A stretch of DNA of 64,000 nt, taken from contig OW203765.1 in the NCBI GenBank assembly GCA_934045905.1, positions 19,779,409-19,843,408 of the forward strand. Direction: 5' to 3'. This document shows positions 1-12,200 of the stretch, in pieces. A program made the translations under genes and the position numbers. This DNA comes from Leuctra nigra. Its lineage: Eukaryota; Arthropoda; Insecta; Plecoptera; Leuctridae. Within the stretch, counting starts at the first letter, position 1. Every line of letters starts with the position of its first letter. Below the pieces are notes generated by a model that did no database searches, was not told the DNA's origin, and saw nothing but the letters and a program-made list of their open reading frames with translations.

Positions 1-30
1 GATTGTTTGTTTTGTTTGTTGCTTCCACAG

Positions 31-1042
31 TTGGCTTCACCTACTGTTCAACTTGGTGGTGCAACTGTTGGTAGGCTTGCCTCTAGAGATGGTGCACGGC
101 TCCGGTCGCGTCGGCATCGTCTACATGGCCGGCGTGTTGGCGGGCTCGCTAGGAACTTCCGTCTTCGACACCGACGTTTACTTGGTCGGAGCATCGGGCG
201 GTGTCTACGCTCTGCTGGCCGCACATTTAGCCAACGTATTGCTGGTATGTATGCCGATGTATTAATCAGGTGTTTATTTGCAGTAAATCTGATCTTGGAT
301 ATTTTTTTGTAAAATCTGTAAAAATTAAATTTAAATGCTGAATAATGTAGTATTTTGTGTAATTGAGTATTTGAGATTGAATGAATTTGTTTATTATTTG
401 CAGACAAAAAATCTATTGAAATAAGTTAATTTAAGATAAAATTAAAGTTCTTATTTTTAGTACAATGCTGAACAATATTATTGGCCGATTTATTTGCTTT
501 CGCACATGATTTGCTTGATATAAATAGGACAAAATGAAGAATGTAATAAATAATAATAGGTAAAATGAAACCCTGTGTGTGGTTTTCAATCTTTTTGCAA
601 ATAATATATTTCTAGAATTATTAGACATTCTAAAACTTCTATTTCTGGAATGTCATTTGATAAGAATTCTTAAAATCTTCCTCCTCCTCCTGTCCTCCCT
701 CTTTTCATCAGAATATTTCTAATTATATTCCTCTTTCCTCCACAGAACTACAACAGCATGGAGTTTGGCATTGCTCGCCTGGTGGGCATCTTCGTTGTGG
801 CCAGCGCCGACGTCGGTTTCGCCGTCTACGACCGCTACTCCAGCGAAGTGGTCGGCCCTCCCGTGTCCTACGTCGCGCATCTGACTGGCGCGTTGGCAGG
901 ACTCACTATCGGCCTACTCGTTCTCAAGAACTTCGAACAGAAACTCCACGAACAACTCGTGTGGTGGGTCGCGCTAGGAGTCTACGCCGCCTGCACGATA
1001 TTCGCAGTGTTGTTCAACCTGGCCAATCCGACGTATCCGTGA
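31..1042 (+). CDS. Rhomboid-type intramembrane serine protease, C-terminal two exons (5' partial)
   Basis: Exons 31-244 and 746-1042 join in phase (acceptor ccacag at 25-30, donor GTATGT at 245, acceptor at 745, stop TGA 1040-1042). The protein reads [15 protein letters not shown], then [21 protein letters not shown], then the catalytic serine motif [10 protein letters not shown] (Ser codon 194-196). The second exon has the partner histidine in [11 protein letters not shown] (His codon 878-880). These are the Ser/His dyad and GxxxG helix features of secretase-A rhomboids of the Drosophila rho and human RHBDL group, which cleave membrane-anchored growth factors in the secretory pathway. Several hydrophobic membrane segments are visible, ending in [19 protein letters not shown]. 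The upstream exons, with the cytosolic N terminus and first helices, lie outside the window, so the exact paralogue cannot be assigned. Confidence 0.9.
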
Positions 1043-2600
1043 TAAAGAGACAATGGTCGAACTCTAGAGTATCGAAGGGTGAAGGCGAGCGGAGGAATGG
1101 TGATTACCAAGTCTAGTCATAACGAAGAATTACCCGAGAATGAACTGAGTAATTTAATCCTAGCCAGCTTCCGACCACTAACGAGTCGTTACAATCAAAT
1201 AATCCAAGGTGTTCGATGGTGTTTCTAATCCGTCATGTACATATACGTAGATTAACGAATGCCGACGAAATACCGACATTGTACAAAAAGCAGAAACTTT
1301 GCTCCATTCGGATCAAAGCGTTTGATTTATGTTCAACTCATTTCATATGTCTCTATACTTAGGTACTATAGATTTTCTATGAGTGTGTTTTCTAGACTCG
1401 GCTTTTATACCAAAGAAGAGATGTCCACATCGCCTATTATCGGCTTGTTGGAGAAGATAGCGAAGAAAGTCATCCATCTTGAAATATGGAGAGAGATAAA
1501 TTCATTATTGTACCTACCTTTATTACTGATTTTTAAGTCGATGGGTGGATGTTCAATTACTTATTTTGAAACTTTTCATTTAAAGTTGTATGAATTTCTT
1601 GGTTTATAATTATTTTACAAACATTTAAATCTAGATACTACCTCTTTTATTTCTACGAAATTTTAAGCTCCTATGTTCAGAGCGCCACGTACATGACAAT
1701 TTAATAATTATTAGGTAGATGTGTTATCTATTACGTATGACCTATTTAATTTGTGAGTTCATTAATTATTATAATTGTATTGTTAGGAATCTTAACCATG
1801 ATCTGTTTTGATAATGATAATCCATTGTGTCACTAGTTGTATAGTTTTGTGCGGGCAATTTTGCTAAACTATAGGCTATTTCATAACTACAACACTTTTC
1901 CACATACACCAATTACCTCAACTTACATTATATGGCAGCTTATAACGTGTTAAATTAACTCGTAACATACGTATTAGAGTTAATCTTAACACCCCTACCT
2001 AGCATTGCAATGTAATGATTCCATACTGTAACAATAGGCACAACCTGTCCAGATGTTTGACTGATTTCAATAAAACTGCCAGTACGCAAACTATTCCATA
2101 CATAAGTAACATTGAGACAAACCGTGACTGATAATGAACATATCGAGCTTTAATAAACTGAGATTCAACATTGAGATTGTAAAAACCTTCAATTTTCAAC
2201 CCATACTATTATTCCTTTCCTTATATAAATTATAATTTTCTTAATTCTTAAAAGATTTGTTTTAAGTTACCTACTTATTGGTAAATTAATATTAAATATT
2301 ATTACAATGAATAATATACAAATCATTAAATTATTATAGGTCTTTCATACAAGAGGGAATTTACTTTAAATGTACATTCCCTTGTAATTATTAAGTTGGG
2401 AATATTTCTATTTTCTACAAATGTAAAAAGGAATAATGACTGATGAAACACTATATTTTGTATATTTCCCGCGCTTCAGTTCACCAGATTCACCGGAAAT
2501 AACCTACTTCACGTCGAAGTTACAAGATTGCAACTATATAAAACAAATTTCTCTGTAATTTCTCTTTGTTCAACTACTTTACCGACTCCCTCCAGAAACA
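1043..2600. other. Rhomboid 3' UTR and intergenic sequence
   Basis: No protein-coding exon is supported here. The stretch is AT-rich. AATAAA motifs at 2069-2074 and 2152-2157 on the + strand are candidate polyadenylation signals for the rhomboid gene, implying a 3' UTR of about 1.1 kb. Short ORFs in this region show no coding signature. Confidence 0.5.
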
Positions 2601-2626
2601 AAAAAGGAACGAATGGTTTTATAATT

Positions 2627-2741
2627 CAAAATGGCGGCTATCCTGTTTGTGTTGTGAGAGAGAGCTCCAAAGAAAAATATTATTAAGTTTTATTATTTTT
2701 GACTTATCCTCTTTTATAATAATAACACACAGCAGTTAATT
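2627..2741 (+). promoter_or_regulatory. Probable MARF1 5' end: YY1/pho-like motif and noncoding first exon
   Basis: The motif CAAAATGGCGGC (2627-2638) matches the known YY1/Pleiohomeotic consensus that often sits just downstream of a start site. A strong donor (GTAAGTAT) follows at 2742. The coding exon acceptor (gttccag) is at 3191-3197, ten bases before the MARF1 ATG at 3208. The simplest model is a noncoding first exon ending at 2741. The transcription start itself is not visible. Confidence 0.5.
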
Positions 2742-3207
2742 GTAAGTATCACATTCATTATATCGTTCCTTTATTTACGATTTTATTGCAATATTTATCG
2801 GGCTTTTTCTATTAGCAAGCAGCAGTTTCTATCTTTCATGAAACCGTTTGTTTATTCAAAAAATAATAGTTTCGTTCTTTCATAATCATAATTCTTATAC
2901 CTACCTGGTTACCAAATTCTGTAGCGTTCTAAACATTTGTCGTTATTATTATTACCTAGGTATATATGTATTGCTAGGTACATTTTAGTAAATTTGCTGT
3001 ATACCTACCTACCTAGGTAGTCTCCATTTAGGATGTTATTGTCTGCCATCATCTCACTAGGAACCCCCTACTAGCTTTGAACAATTCCTTTGTTCTTTGC
3101 CCAGCAATTTTGATATTACCTAACTTACCTACTTAGTTGTGCTGTCTTACTTTTAATGTGAAATGTTTAGTTGAATAAAGCAGAATTTCTGTTCCAGGAA
3201 CCTGAAC

Positions 3208-6200
3208 ATGATGCTTAACTTTGCACAATTAAAGCCGGATGGTCCTAAACCAACAGTAAAATGCAATGGCATCCACCGAACACCTCCAAGAGACTTTGTT
3301 TTCCCTAAACCACCTCAAGTGACTCCTTCTTCCACACCAACCTTCTGCAATAATACAACTAGTGATTCCGATAGCACACAATCTGACTCGAGTTGCACAA
3401 GATGTAGACCTAGACACAGATCAAAACGTACATCTCCGATGGCAATCAACAATTCACTTCTCAGGACTTCACAATGTACGAATAGCTATAGTCCTAAGAC
3501 CACACAAAGTTTTCTACCTCCAATTGGTGTCTTTTGGGACATTGAAAACTGTCATGTAAGTTGACTTGATTTATAGACGAGACCTTCACTGCCATTTTGT
3601 TAAATGTTAATCAACGGAAGAGTGATTCATCAAGTCTGAATAGTAGTTTTAATTGGTAGTTTCTTTCAGGTTCCAAAGGGCTGTTCGGCTGTGCTCGTAG
3701 CTCAAGTAATTCGAGATTCGTTCTTCGACGGCTACAGAGAAGCAGAGTTTGTCGTAGTTTGTGATGTTACCAGAGAATCACAAAAAGTAATCAAGGAGTT
3801 GAGTGATGCCCAGGTAGGTTAATTAATTTAGGAACTTCTTAGTTAATTTCAATTATTTTCTACAACTTCAGAACCTGCCTTGTGGTCTCATTTCGGTCCT
3901 ACCTATTTATAAAAATATTGTCTTCTCAACTAGAAATTCATCCTTTACAAATAGTCCAGTAATTTTGTGATTAAATACCCACCACTTATTGCAACAGAAG
4001 GTTTCAATACATAAATCGATTCAGAAAAATGCCCTCTACAACATATCCAAAACCCTCCCGAATCCGAGTGCCGGAAGTACTTTTTAATACATTTTTAAGT
4101 TAATTTCGCATGTTAATTCCATATTCCCCCCCAAAAAAATTCATGTAACTCCGATTTTGACGAAACTTGGCAGAATTGTTCACCATTTTAAATGAACACA
4201 AATCCTACAGTGGAACCTCTTTAGTACGTTTTTCAAGGGACTGAAGAAAACAAACGTACTAAACAGAAAAACGTAAGTAGTACTAAAGAAACAATTTAAC
4301 ATGTGTTCTTATGGGGAATGGACCTTTTTAAAAAAACGTACTAAGGAGAAAAACGTACTAAAGAGGTTCCACTGTAGCTCTCTTAGCGTTTTCCTCTAAA
4401 TCTCATCGTTTGGGAAATAAGTGAATAAGTAATATTTTAGTCAGTTTTCAACGTTTCAGGTCACTTTGAGTGCAATTTGACGTTTTGCTAGGTCCATATT
4501 TCCCAAACGATGAGATTTAGAGGAAAACGCTAAGAGAGCTATTTGTGTTCATTTATGATGGTGATAAATTCTGCCAAGTTTCGTCAAAATCGGAGTTACC
4601 TACATGATTTTTTATTTTTTTTGAAGATGGAATTAACATGGGAAATTAACTTAAATAGTGATTAAAAAGTACTTCCGGTATTTGGATTCGGGAGGATTTT
4701 GGATATGTTATAGAAGGCATTTTACTGAATCGATTCATATATTGAAACCTTCTGTTGCAATTAGTGGTGGGTTCAGCTCTTTTTTTGCTTTAAATTACTG
4801 GGCTAAAACATGAGAACTGTCTTTGTTGTTTGCAGGTGAATCTAATCCACGTGCCTTCGCTGCACAAGAACGCGGCTGATGAGAAACTGCGGCAGTCGAT
4901 GAGAAGGTTTGCAGACATCCACTGCGCACCGGCTGCAGTCGTGCTCATCACTGGAGACATCAACTTCATTGCTGACGTCTGCGATCTCAGACACAGGTGA
5001 GTTACATGCGTGCGCCTACTGGAAAATCATATTAGGTGTACGTACCGTTGTTACCCTCCTGAAAAATCCTCAACAAGATAAAAAAGATTTAGACACAATA
5101 TCTGAGCATTTCTCCCGTAGGTACGATGGCAAAACTTGTTATCTGTTAATTTGTAAAATAATGAGTTAGGCCGGGTAGGACCAACTCTGGATTGAGTTAC
5201 GTAACTATCGATGGTTAACCAATAAATCCAGTTGGCGCGAATTCCACAGCCAATAGGATTCACTAAATTCCACTAACCACCGAATTAACTTAATCAAAAG
5301 TTAGTCCTACCCGGCCTTAGTGGACACTCAGCGACATCAGGGGCAACTTATTTGCTTACGAAAGCAATGGGGGGGGGGGGGGGGGAGAGGAGGGCTCCTC
5401 AACATTATGCGAATGTTAAGACCAAATTTGGTGCCTTTCTAACGATTTGTACCTACACAATTTTAGGTCAATTTTTACTTCTGTGAAAAATAAGTGGGGG
5501 GACGGCATCCACCTTGAAAATAGGGTGAGAGACGCGCCCGCCTTCGTCCGCTCCCAAATTAACCACTGCTTAGCACATGATTAGGATTCAGACAGTTAAA
5601 AGTTCTCCATTGTTCACATGTTTGTTTCAGACGGAAGCTGCACGTTATACTTCTACACCGAGAGAATACGTCTGAAGCGCTTATCAGCGCTGCCAACGAG
5701 AACCATGACTTTAAAATGTTGTTCGGTGCACTTCCACCGCGCATTGATGAACAGGTACGGCCCTGCCTTGCTTTCTTGTAGCACTACTTTGCATCTGAAA
5801 ATATTAACAAACCTTCTGTTAGCCTGTCACCGCTATTCAGTTCTTTTCAGCATTGTAAAGCAGTTCAAAACTGCAATGATTTTGTGAACTGCTTTACCAT
5901 TTGGGTAGAAGAAGAAGATAGTGGTGATAAGTGGTGACAGGCAAACAATGCCATATTTGCTGAATCCTCAAATCTTTGGGTTAGAATGTTTGCTGACCGT
6001 GTACGGCAGAGCATGAAGGTAGACTGTGTACAGAATTCAGCTTAGCCCATGTCTCTAAAGGTACGTTTACAGCGTGTCGCGCCGACCTTCGACGGTTTGG
6101 CGTGTCGGAACTGTGCCACCTGATTGGCTAGCGTCGAAGCTCTTGCCGAGCTGTAAACGTATTAATGATGTTTGCAACCGTTTGGCTGAGTGATACATGA

Positions 6201-9200
6201 TGTTGTTACGTCAAAGTAAATATCCAGGAGCTGAGTTTTGAATGCAGCTCGAGTGAATGCATATTTTTCCAGCTCACTATTTTCAGTGCCTTATTTTCAC
6301 AGATGATTTTGGGTCAGGAATCAGATGCTGTTACCTATGTTGTAAACCTACCACAAAGCCATGCTTGTTTGCTAAATTTACTCTTATTAATTCATGATAT
6401 TTTTTTGCTTGCATTATAAACCTCTGTTTTCTTTTGATTGCAGAATTTTTCCTGCATGTACTAATGTTTCTTTTTGCCTAATGCTTGTTTAATGTATGCT
6501 TGTTTAGTGTTTCAACATGGCTTGAACAATTCTAACTACTTTCTGCTTGTTGCCTTCAATTTATGTGTAACAAATAATAAAGGAATGTTACATCTTCATT
6601 CCTTTGCTTTATTACATAACAACACTGGGCTTTGATGCACATGTAAGAACGTAGGATCTAAATTTTACTCAGCAGACTATACTAGAGTGGATAATGGACA
6701 CGTTAATGCGTTGTTTTGCAGTTGTGCATTGGGCTCAGTTGTGGGAGATCTTCCTGCTTTCTTGCTCTTCCTTGCCTGCTACCTTTCCTTATCACTGCTA
6801 GATTCATCTACACTCTGTTCAATGTGTTGAAGTATTGTGCAAGTATTACAATGTTTTAAAGACAAACTGTCTAAGAAATTAATATAAAATGCAGCAGTTA
6901 AAGCTAATTATTTTATAGGTAATTTAATTTTCTTTGATTGTGTTTTTGCAACTATGTATAGAGTAGACTTGCCTATGGCAATGGGATAGTAAATACTAAA
7001 TAGTAATTTGTTTGCAATAGATCATAAATAGGATTAAATTGAATTATGAAACTTGACAGTACAGTAGGTACCTACCTAACTGTGTGTAATATGGGTTATA
7101 AAATAAAAAATGTTATTTTCTCAAAACAATTCAAAGTATAATAATGTAGATATCATTTAAAAATAATGCAGTATTTTATATAAATTTTTGGGTCCTCAAA
7201 ACAAATCAAAATCACAATGATATGATATTATTTTACTACCTACATTTAGTATCCAAAGGAAAGTATGAGGACTAGTCAGTATAGTACAACAGAATCGAAT
7301 TGCATTTTTCTATTTCTTGCCAGCTCAGACTGTTTTCTTTTTTGCTTTTAAATTTCGCTTGTATTGAAGCGGCTCTGTTCTAATGTGTGATGTGACAGAA
7401 CGGCACCGAGGAGTACAGCGTCATCGTCTACGACCTGCCCGGAGTGGAGGTCGCTCGCATCAAGAACAGACTCAAACGCATCTCGGAGAACTGCGGCGGC
7501 AAGGTGACCAAGGTCGGCAACGACGGCTCTGCGGTCATCGTGTTCAAGTCCGAGCAACTTGCCGTCAGGTACGTCAACAGGTTCCTCGTGAATGTGCCAA
7601 GTAGCAGTTTTTATTCTATTTTTCAAATGTAGGTACCTACCTATGTGTTGATAATCAAATCGGCACGCACACATAAGAGTTTTCTGTATTAGAGTTGTTG
7701 GCATGATCATTTTTATTTTGTAAACAAATGTAAGGTTAAGGAATAAGGGTGAATACTAAATTTTCTTGTCATAATTTAATATTTACGTGACTATCTAGTG
7801 GAGCGGTCGCTCCACTCCAGCCAAGTCGTACGGCGCGCACACTCTCATATAAAAAGGCTGGAGCAACCCACTTTTACTGTAAGCATCAAAGTGGCATTTT
7901 CGGCCTACTGGATCTCAAAATTGGAAAATCTCACATTGTTGCGAAATATCTTAATTTCGAGCTATGGCCCACCCTACAACATATACCAAATTTGGGAGCA
8001 ATAGGTTACGCCCTTTGCGAACTAGAGGGCCGTGAAAACCGTGAAATTGTACGGCTTTCAGATAATAATAATAATGATGATGATTCATCTTCCAATAAAT
8101 TCCGCGGTCTCCGCCACAGCCTAAACGGCTGGGTTGATTGACCCGAAATTTTCACCACATATACAGCTTGTCTGCCTGATGATACCTTGCCCTTATGAAT
8201 TTTTTGTGCCGCCATTTTGAAACCGGAAGTGACGTCATATCTCAAAAACGGCTTAACCGATCGGAACGAAATTTGCGCCAATCGATTCAGACGGTCCTCT
8301 TTATGAAAACAATAGTTAAATTAAAGTTTTCTAATTACTGAAACCGGAAATGACGTCATAGTTTAGCGAAATCTGCTTAAATTCACTTCCCTTTATATAA
8401 AAACCAACTATATATTCAGAAGGCTTATAATGAAATATTAGTATGTATATACATATTAATACCTACAATGTGTAAGAGCTTTCAGCCGCCATTTTGAAAA
8501 CCGGAAGTGATGCCATATCTCGAAAACGGCTGGACCTATTGGAACGATGCTTTCGCAATTCTTCATGGCATATCACTTTAAGTTTAAATTTAGCTCCAAA
8601 CAATATTTTTTTAGTAACTAATTCGGAAATGGCGTATTTTTTTAAAGGAATTAGCCATTGTTGCCCTAATAAGTTTTACAAGTTGTGTAAATAAACTAAA
8701 AAAATAAGTGATATCCCCATAAAAAACACTCCGTGTAAAAAAACAGCCAAGTCTCTTCAACTAAAAAAAAAAATTATGAAATCTAAAAATTCTGCACTGA
8801 AACGTAGTGATATCAAAAAATGAGCCAAGTCAAAACTTTATTTGAAAATTAAAAAATACGTGGCGCATCGTTTTTTTAGGGCATTGTAGGTATAGGTACT
8901 ATAAGTATATGTATTTATATCTAGCTTATACTTCTAAGCTATTTATATACACGATGCGCCAAGTATTTTTTAATTTTCAAATAAAGTTTTGACTTGGCTC
9001 ATTTTTTGATATCACTACGTTTCAGTGCAGAATTTTTAGATTTCATATTTTTTTTTTTAGTTGAGACTTGGCTGTTTTTTACACGGAGTGTTTTTTATGG
9101 GGTAAGTAATACCGTGCATCAATTGGGTTGTAATATTACCTAAATTATGATAATTTTACTTACCTACCTAATTGCTATTCAAGACTATTACTTCAAGTTC

Positions 9201-12200
9201 AACCATGGAATTTTCCTGCAGCTCGTGTATAGATCGCAGTCTGTCTGTATAACTCATTGCATTTCAAATTTCTGAAACAATAAAAATAGTCTTTCTTATG
9301 AAACTGCCTCACAGGTAGTTTAGCTGATATTCAACCAACTGTGCAATGAATTCAAATTTCCCTGCAAACAAATTCATACTTCCTACCAACTTTGACCTTG
9401 GTGTAAGGGGTTGATGAGTCATGTGATCAGTGACCTTGACTCCACTGGCTTGCTCACTGTCTCTTCTGCTGGCAAGGAGGAAGGTTGTTCCCGGTGAAAT
9501 AGTGTTCAATATCTGCTCAAAGCATCATCCAGACCCAGAATATTTGCAACTAAGCAACGGGAATGTGTTAAGAAGTCTTACTAGCTTACTTCTCAACCGG
9601 TTTTTTAGTCTTATCGTATTTTAAGCTGGCTATGTTCACACCTAACTTTTTTCGTCACAGGTAATGACCTTGCTGTGAGGGGGTATGATGGCCCTCATGT
9701 CTCAAATTGAAGTGTTTAAGTCCATGTACTGTACTTCTTAGAGTTGTTACATAACTTTGGAAACAGGGAATCTGTTTATGCTTCACAAATATTTTTGAAA
9801 GTTCAGTTCTACCAGAAATTCAGCATCAATTAAGAATTCCTACTTTCGACACGCCCCCTCTAGACATTCCAGAGGTCATTTAAAATAGGCTTGCAGTCTG
9901 TAAGCTACTGCAAATTTAGAAAACTGTGTACAACATAGTCAATTCATCTATTTCTTTAACATTTACTATTAAGTATTAATACTTGAGTCTAGGTACTATT
10001 AAATGACTGTAGAATTTAAGTGTCTAGGTACTCTTCTTAGAGTTTCAATTTTCTCAATCCTAGGAAGATTATATTTGTATTTGATTACAGGGCTGTGAAG
10101 CGAATGGATGGAGTTGACGTCTGTGGAAACAAGATCTCTCTGAGTGATCCGCAGCGAGTGGAGTTGCGAGACACGCCCACAGGCCGCCTGGCCGTCAATC
10201 AGTTGCCTCGGTCCATGTTTGCTCCCCCCTCGGTGCCCTGGTCGGCGTTTGTGCCGTCGGTGAGTGGTCACAGCTATGCACATTAATTATACAGGCTCTC
10301 TCCGGGAATGTGTGTCGTGAATACAGGTGTTCCAGACAAGTTAAATTCGAACTAATATCTTGTGTTACCTACTTAAATGTATAGCTGGGTAGGTCCCCAA
10401 ACAATTTTAGTAGGTATAATCTTATGATCTAGTTTTATGATATTATTAACCAAAAATTGGCATGATCTCGAAATGGCACTACCTAAACTAAAAGTAGGTA
10501 GGTAAATTAAACTAAATTGAACATTTAACTAAATTTTTTATGTTTCCTCTGGGATACAGTCTGCATGATAAATGTTCATGTTATTTGAAATGCGTAGCTT
10601 CTAATTCAGAATTATCTATAAAAAACATTTGCTACTCGCTTCTCCCTTCAGCTTCCAAATCATCTCCCGCAACCTCACTCAACCGTCTGCTTGGTGTTCA
10701 GGCTCATCTAAATTCTCGTCAAGTTGCTACCTAGTTCTTGTTTCGCTACGTCTTGCTTCCTCGGAAATAACAACCATTTGACATTGCGTTTAAATTTTAC
10801 TTACATAATGCAACAAATATAATCGACTTTTGATTTGCAGCATCGAATAACTTTATAACTTTAAATTTTATGTAGGTATAGCATTTAGTTTAAATTTGGT
10901 ACCGTTTAACTTTAAGAAATATGACATTTCTAAAATTTGTTGGAAATGGAAGCAGATGAAGAACAAGACCAAGATCTAAACTTGACAAGAACAAGAATTA
11001 GCAACAAGATCAGAATTTGGATGCTGCCTTCGATTGTGGCTTTAACCTTTGCATTAACTACCTCTTTGACTCCAGCTCATCAATGATATACCTGCTCTGA
11101 TGAGTTCACGTCCGATGATTCCACACTCTTCAAATCCTCCTTCCAACCTTCCGGAGTTGATGGACCTCGGTGGGACCAACCTGCATCCAGCAAATCCACT
11201 CCCGGTGATCACATATCGGGCCAATGCATGCCCAAGTACTTCTTGGCCTGTGACGGATCAGAGCATAGTGAAACCAATCCCAATGGATACCCGCACAATT
11301 GCTACACGAGCGATGGATTCGCCCAAGATTAATGCGCACTTGACGATAACGTACTCGATAAACGATTTCCTGAAATATCCTCCTCCTCCTATTACGGATC
11401 CTATGAAGGGACGTATTTTGAATGGATGTCTGCAAAATCAACAAACGATGAGTGCTTTTGCAATGAATGAACGTCAGAGGAACGTATGTACGTATGAACG
11501 TATGCAACCTGGGGTTAATCGACAATTGTCGATTTCTTGGCCGAATGTGCGTATGATGAATGGATGTCCAAATGTAAATTTGATAAATGAGCTTCCGATG
11601 AATGGATTTGTTAAAAATCAACTTCCAATGATAACATTTCCAATGAATGAAAGTTTCATGAAAGAATCTTTAATGGGGAATAGTCTTGCTTACCCAATGA
11701 ATGGAACGAGGAATGGGCCCGTAATGAATGAACGGCCGATGAATGGATTTGTTAATAATCAACTTCAAATAACATATCCAATGCATCAGAAAGAATCTTC
11801 AATGGGGAAAAGTCTTCCATACCCAATGAATGGATTGAGGAATGTGCCGGTAATGAATGAACGTTTGATGAATGGATTTGTTAATAATCAACTTCAAATA
11901 ACATATCCAATGAATCAGAAAGAATCTTCAATGGGGAAAAGTCTTCCATACCCAATGAATGGATTGAGGAATGTGCCCATAACGTATGAAGGTCCGATGA
12001 ATGGATTTGTTAATAATCAACATCAAATAACATATCCAATGAATCGGAAAGAATCTTCAATGGGGAAATTTCTTCCATACCCAATGAATGGACCCAGGAA
12101 TGGACATTTGGTTCCGCATCGGGTAGTGCAGCATCCAATGAACCCATGTTCAAACCACGGATTTTCAATGAATCCACAACAGATGGTTAAACACCCTATG

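Noticed and set aside
3208..3564. Stand-alone 118-aa gene
   Set aside because: The ORF ends just past a consensus donor (GTAAGT at 3556) in the middle of the NYN motif. It is the first coding exon of MARF1.
10651..10734. Possible extra MARF1 exon after an acceptor-like cttctcccttcag
   Set aside because: The phase-0 reading from that acceptor hits a stop within about 20 codons and no donor fits; the longer open frame is in the wrong phase.
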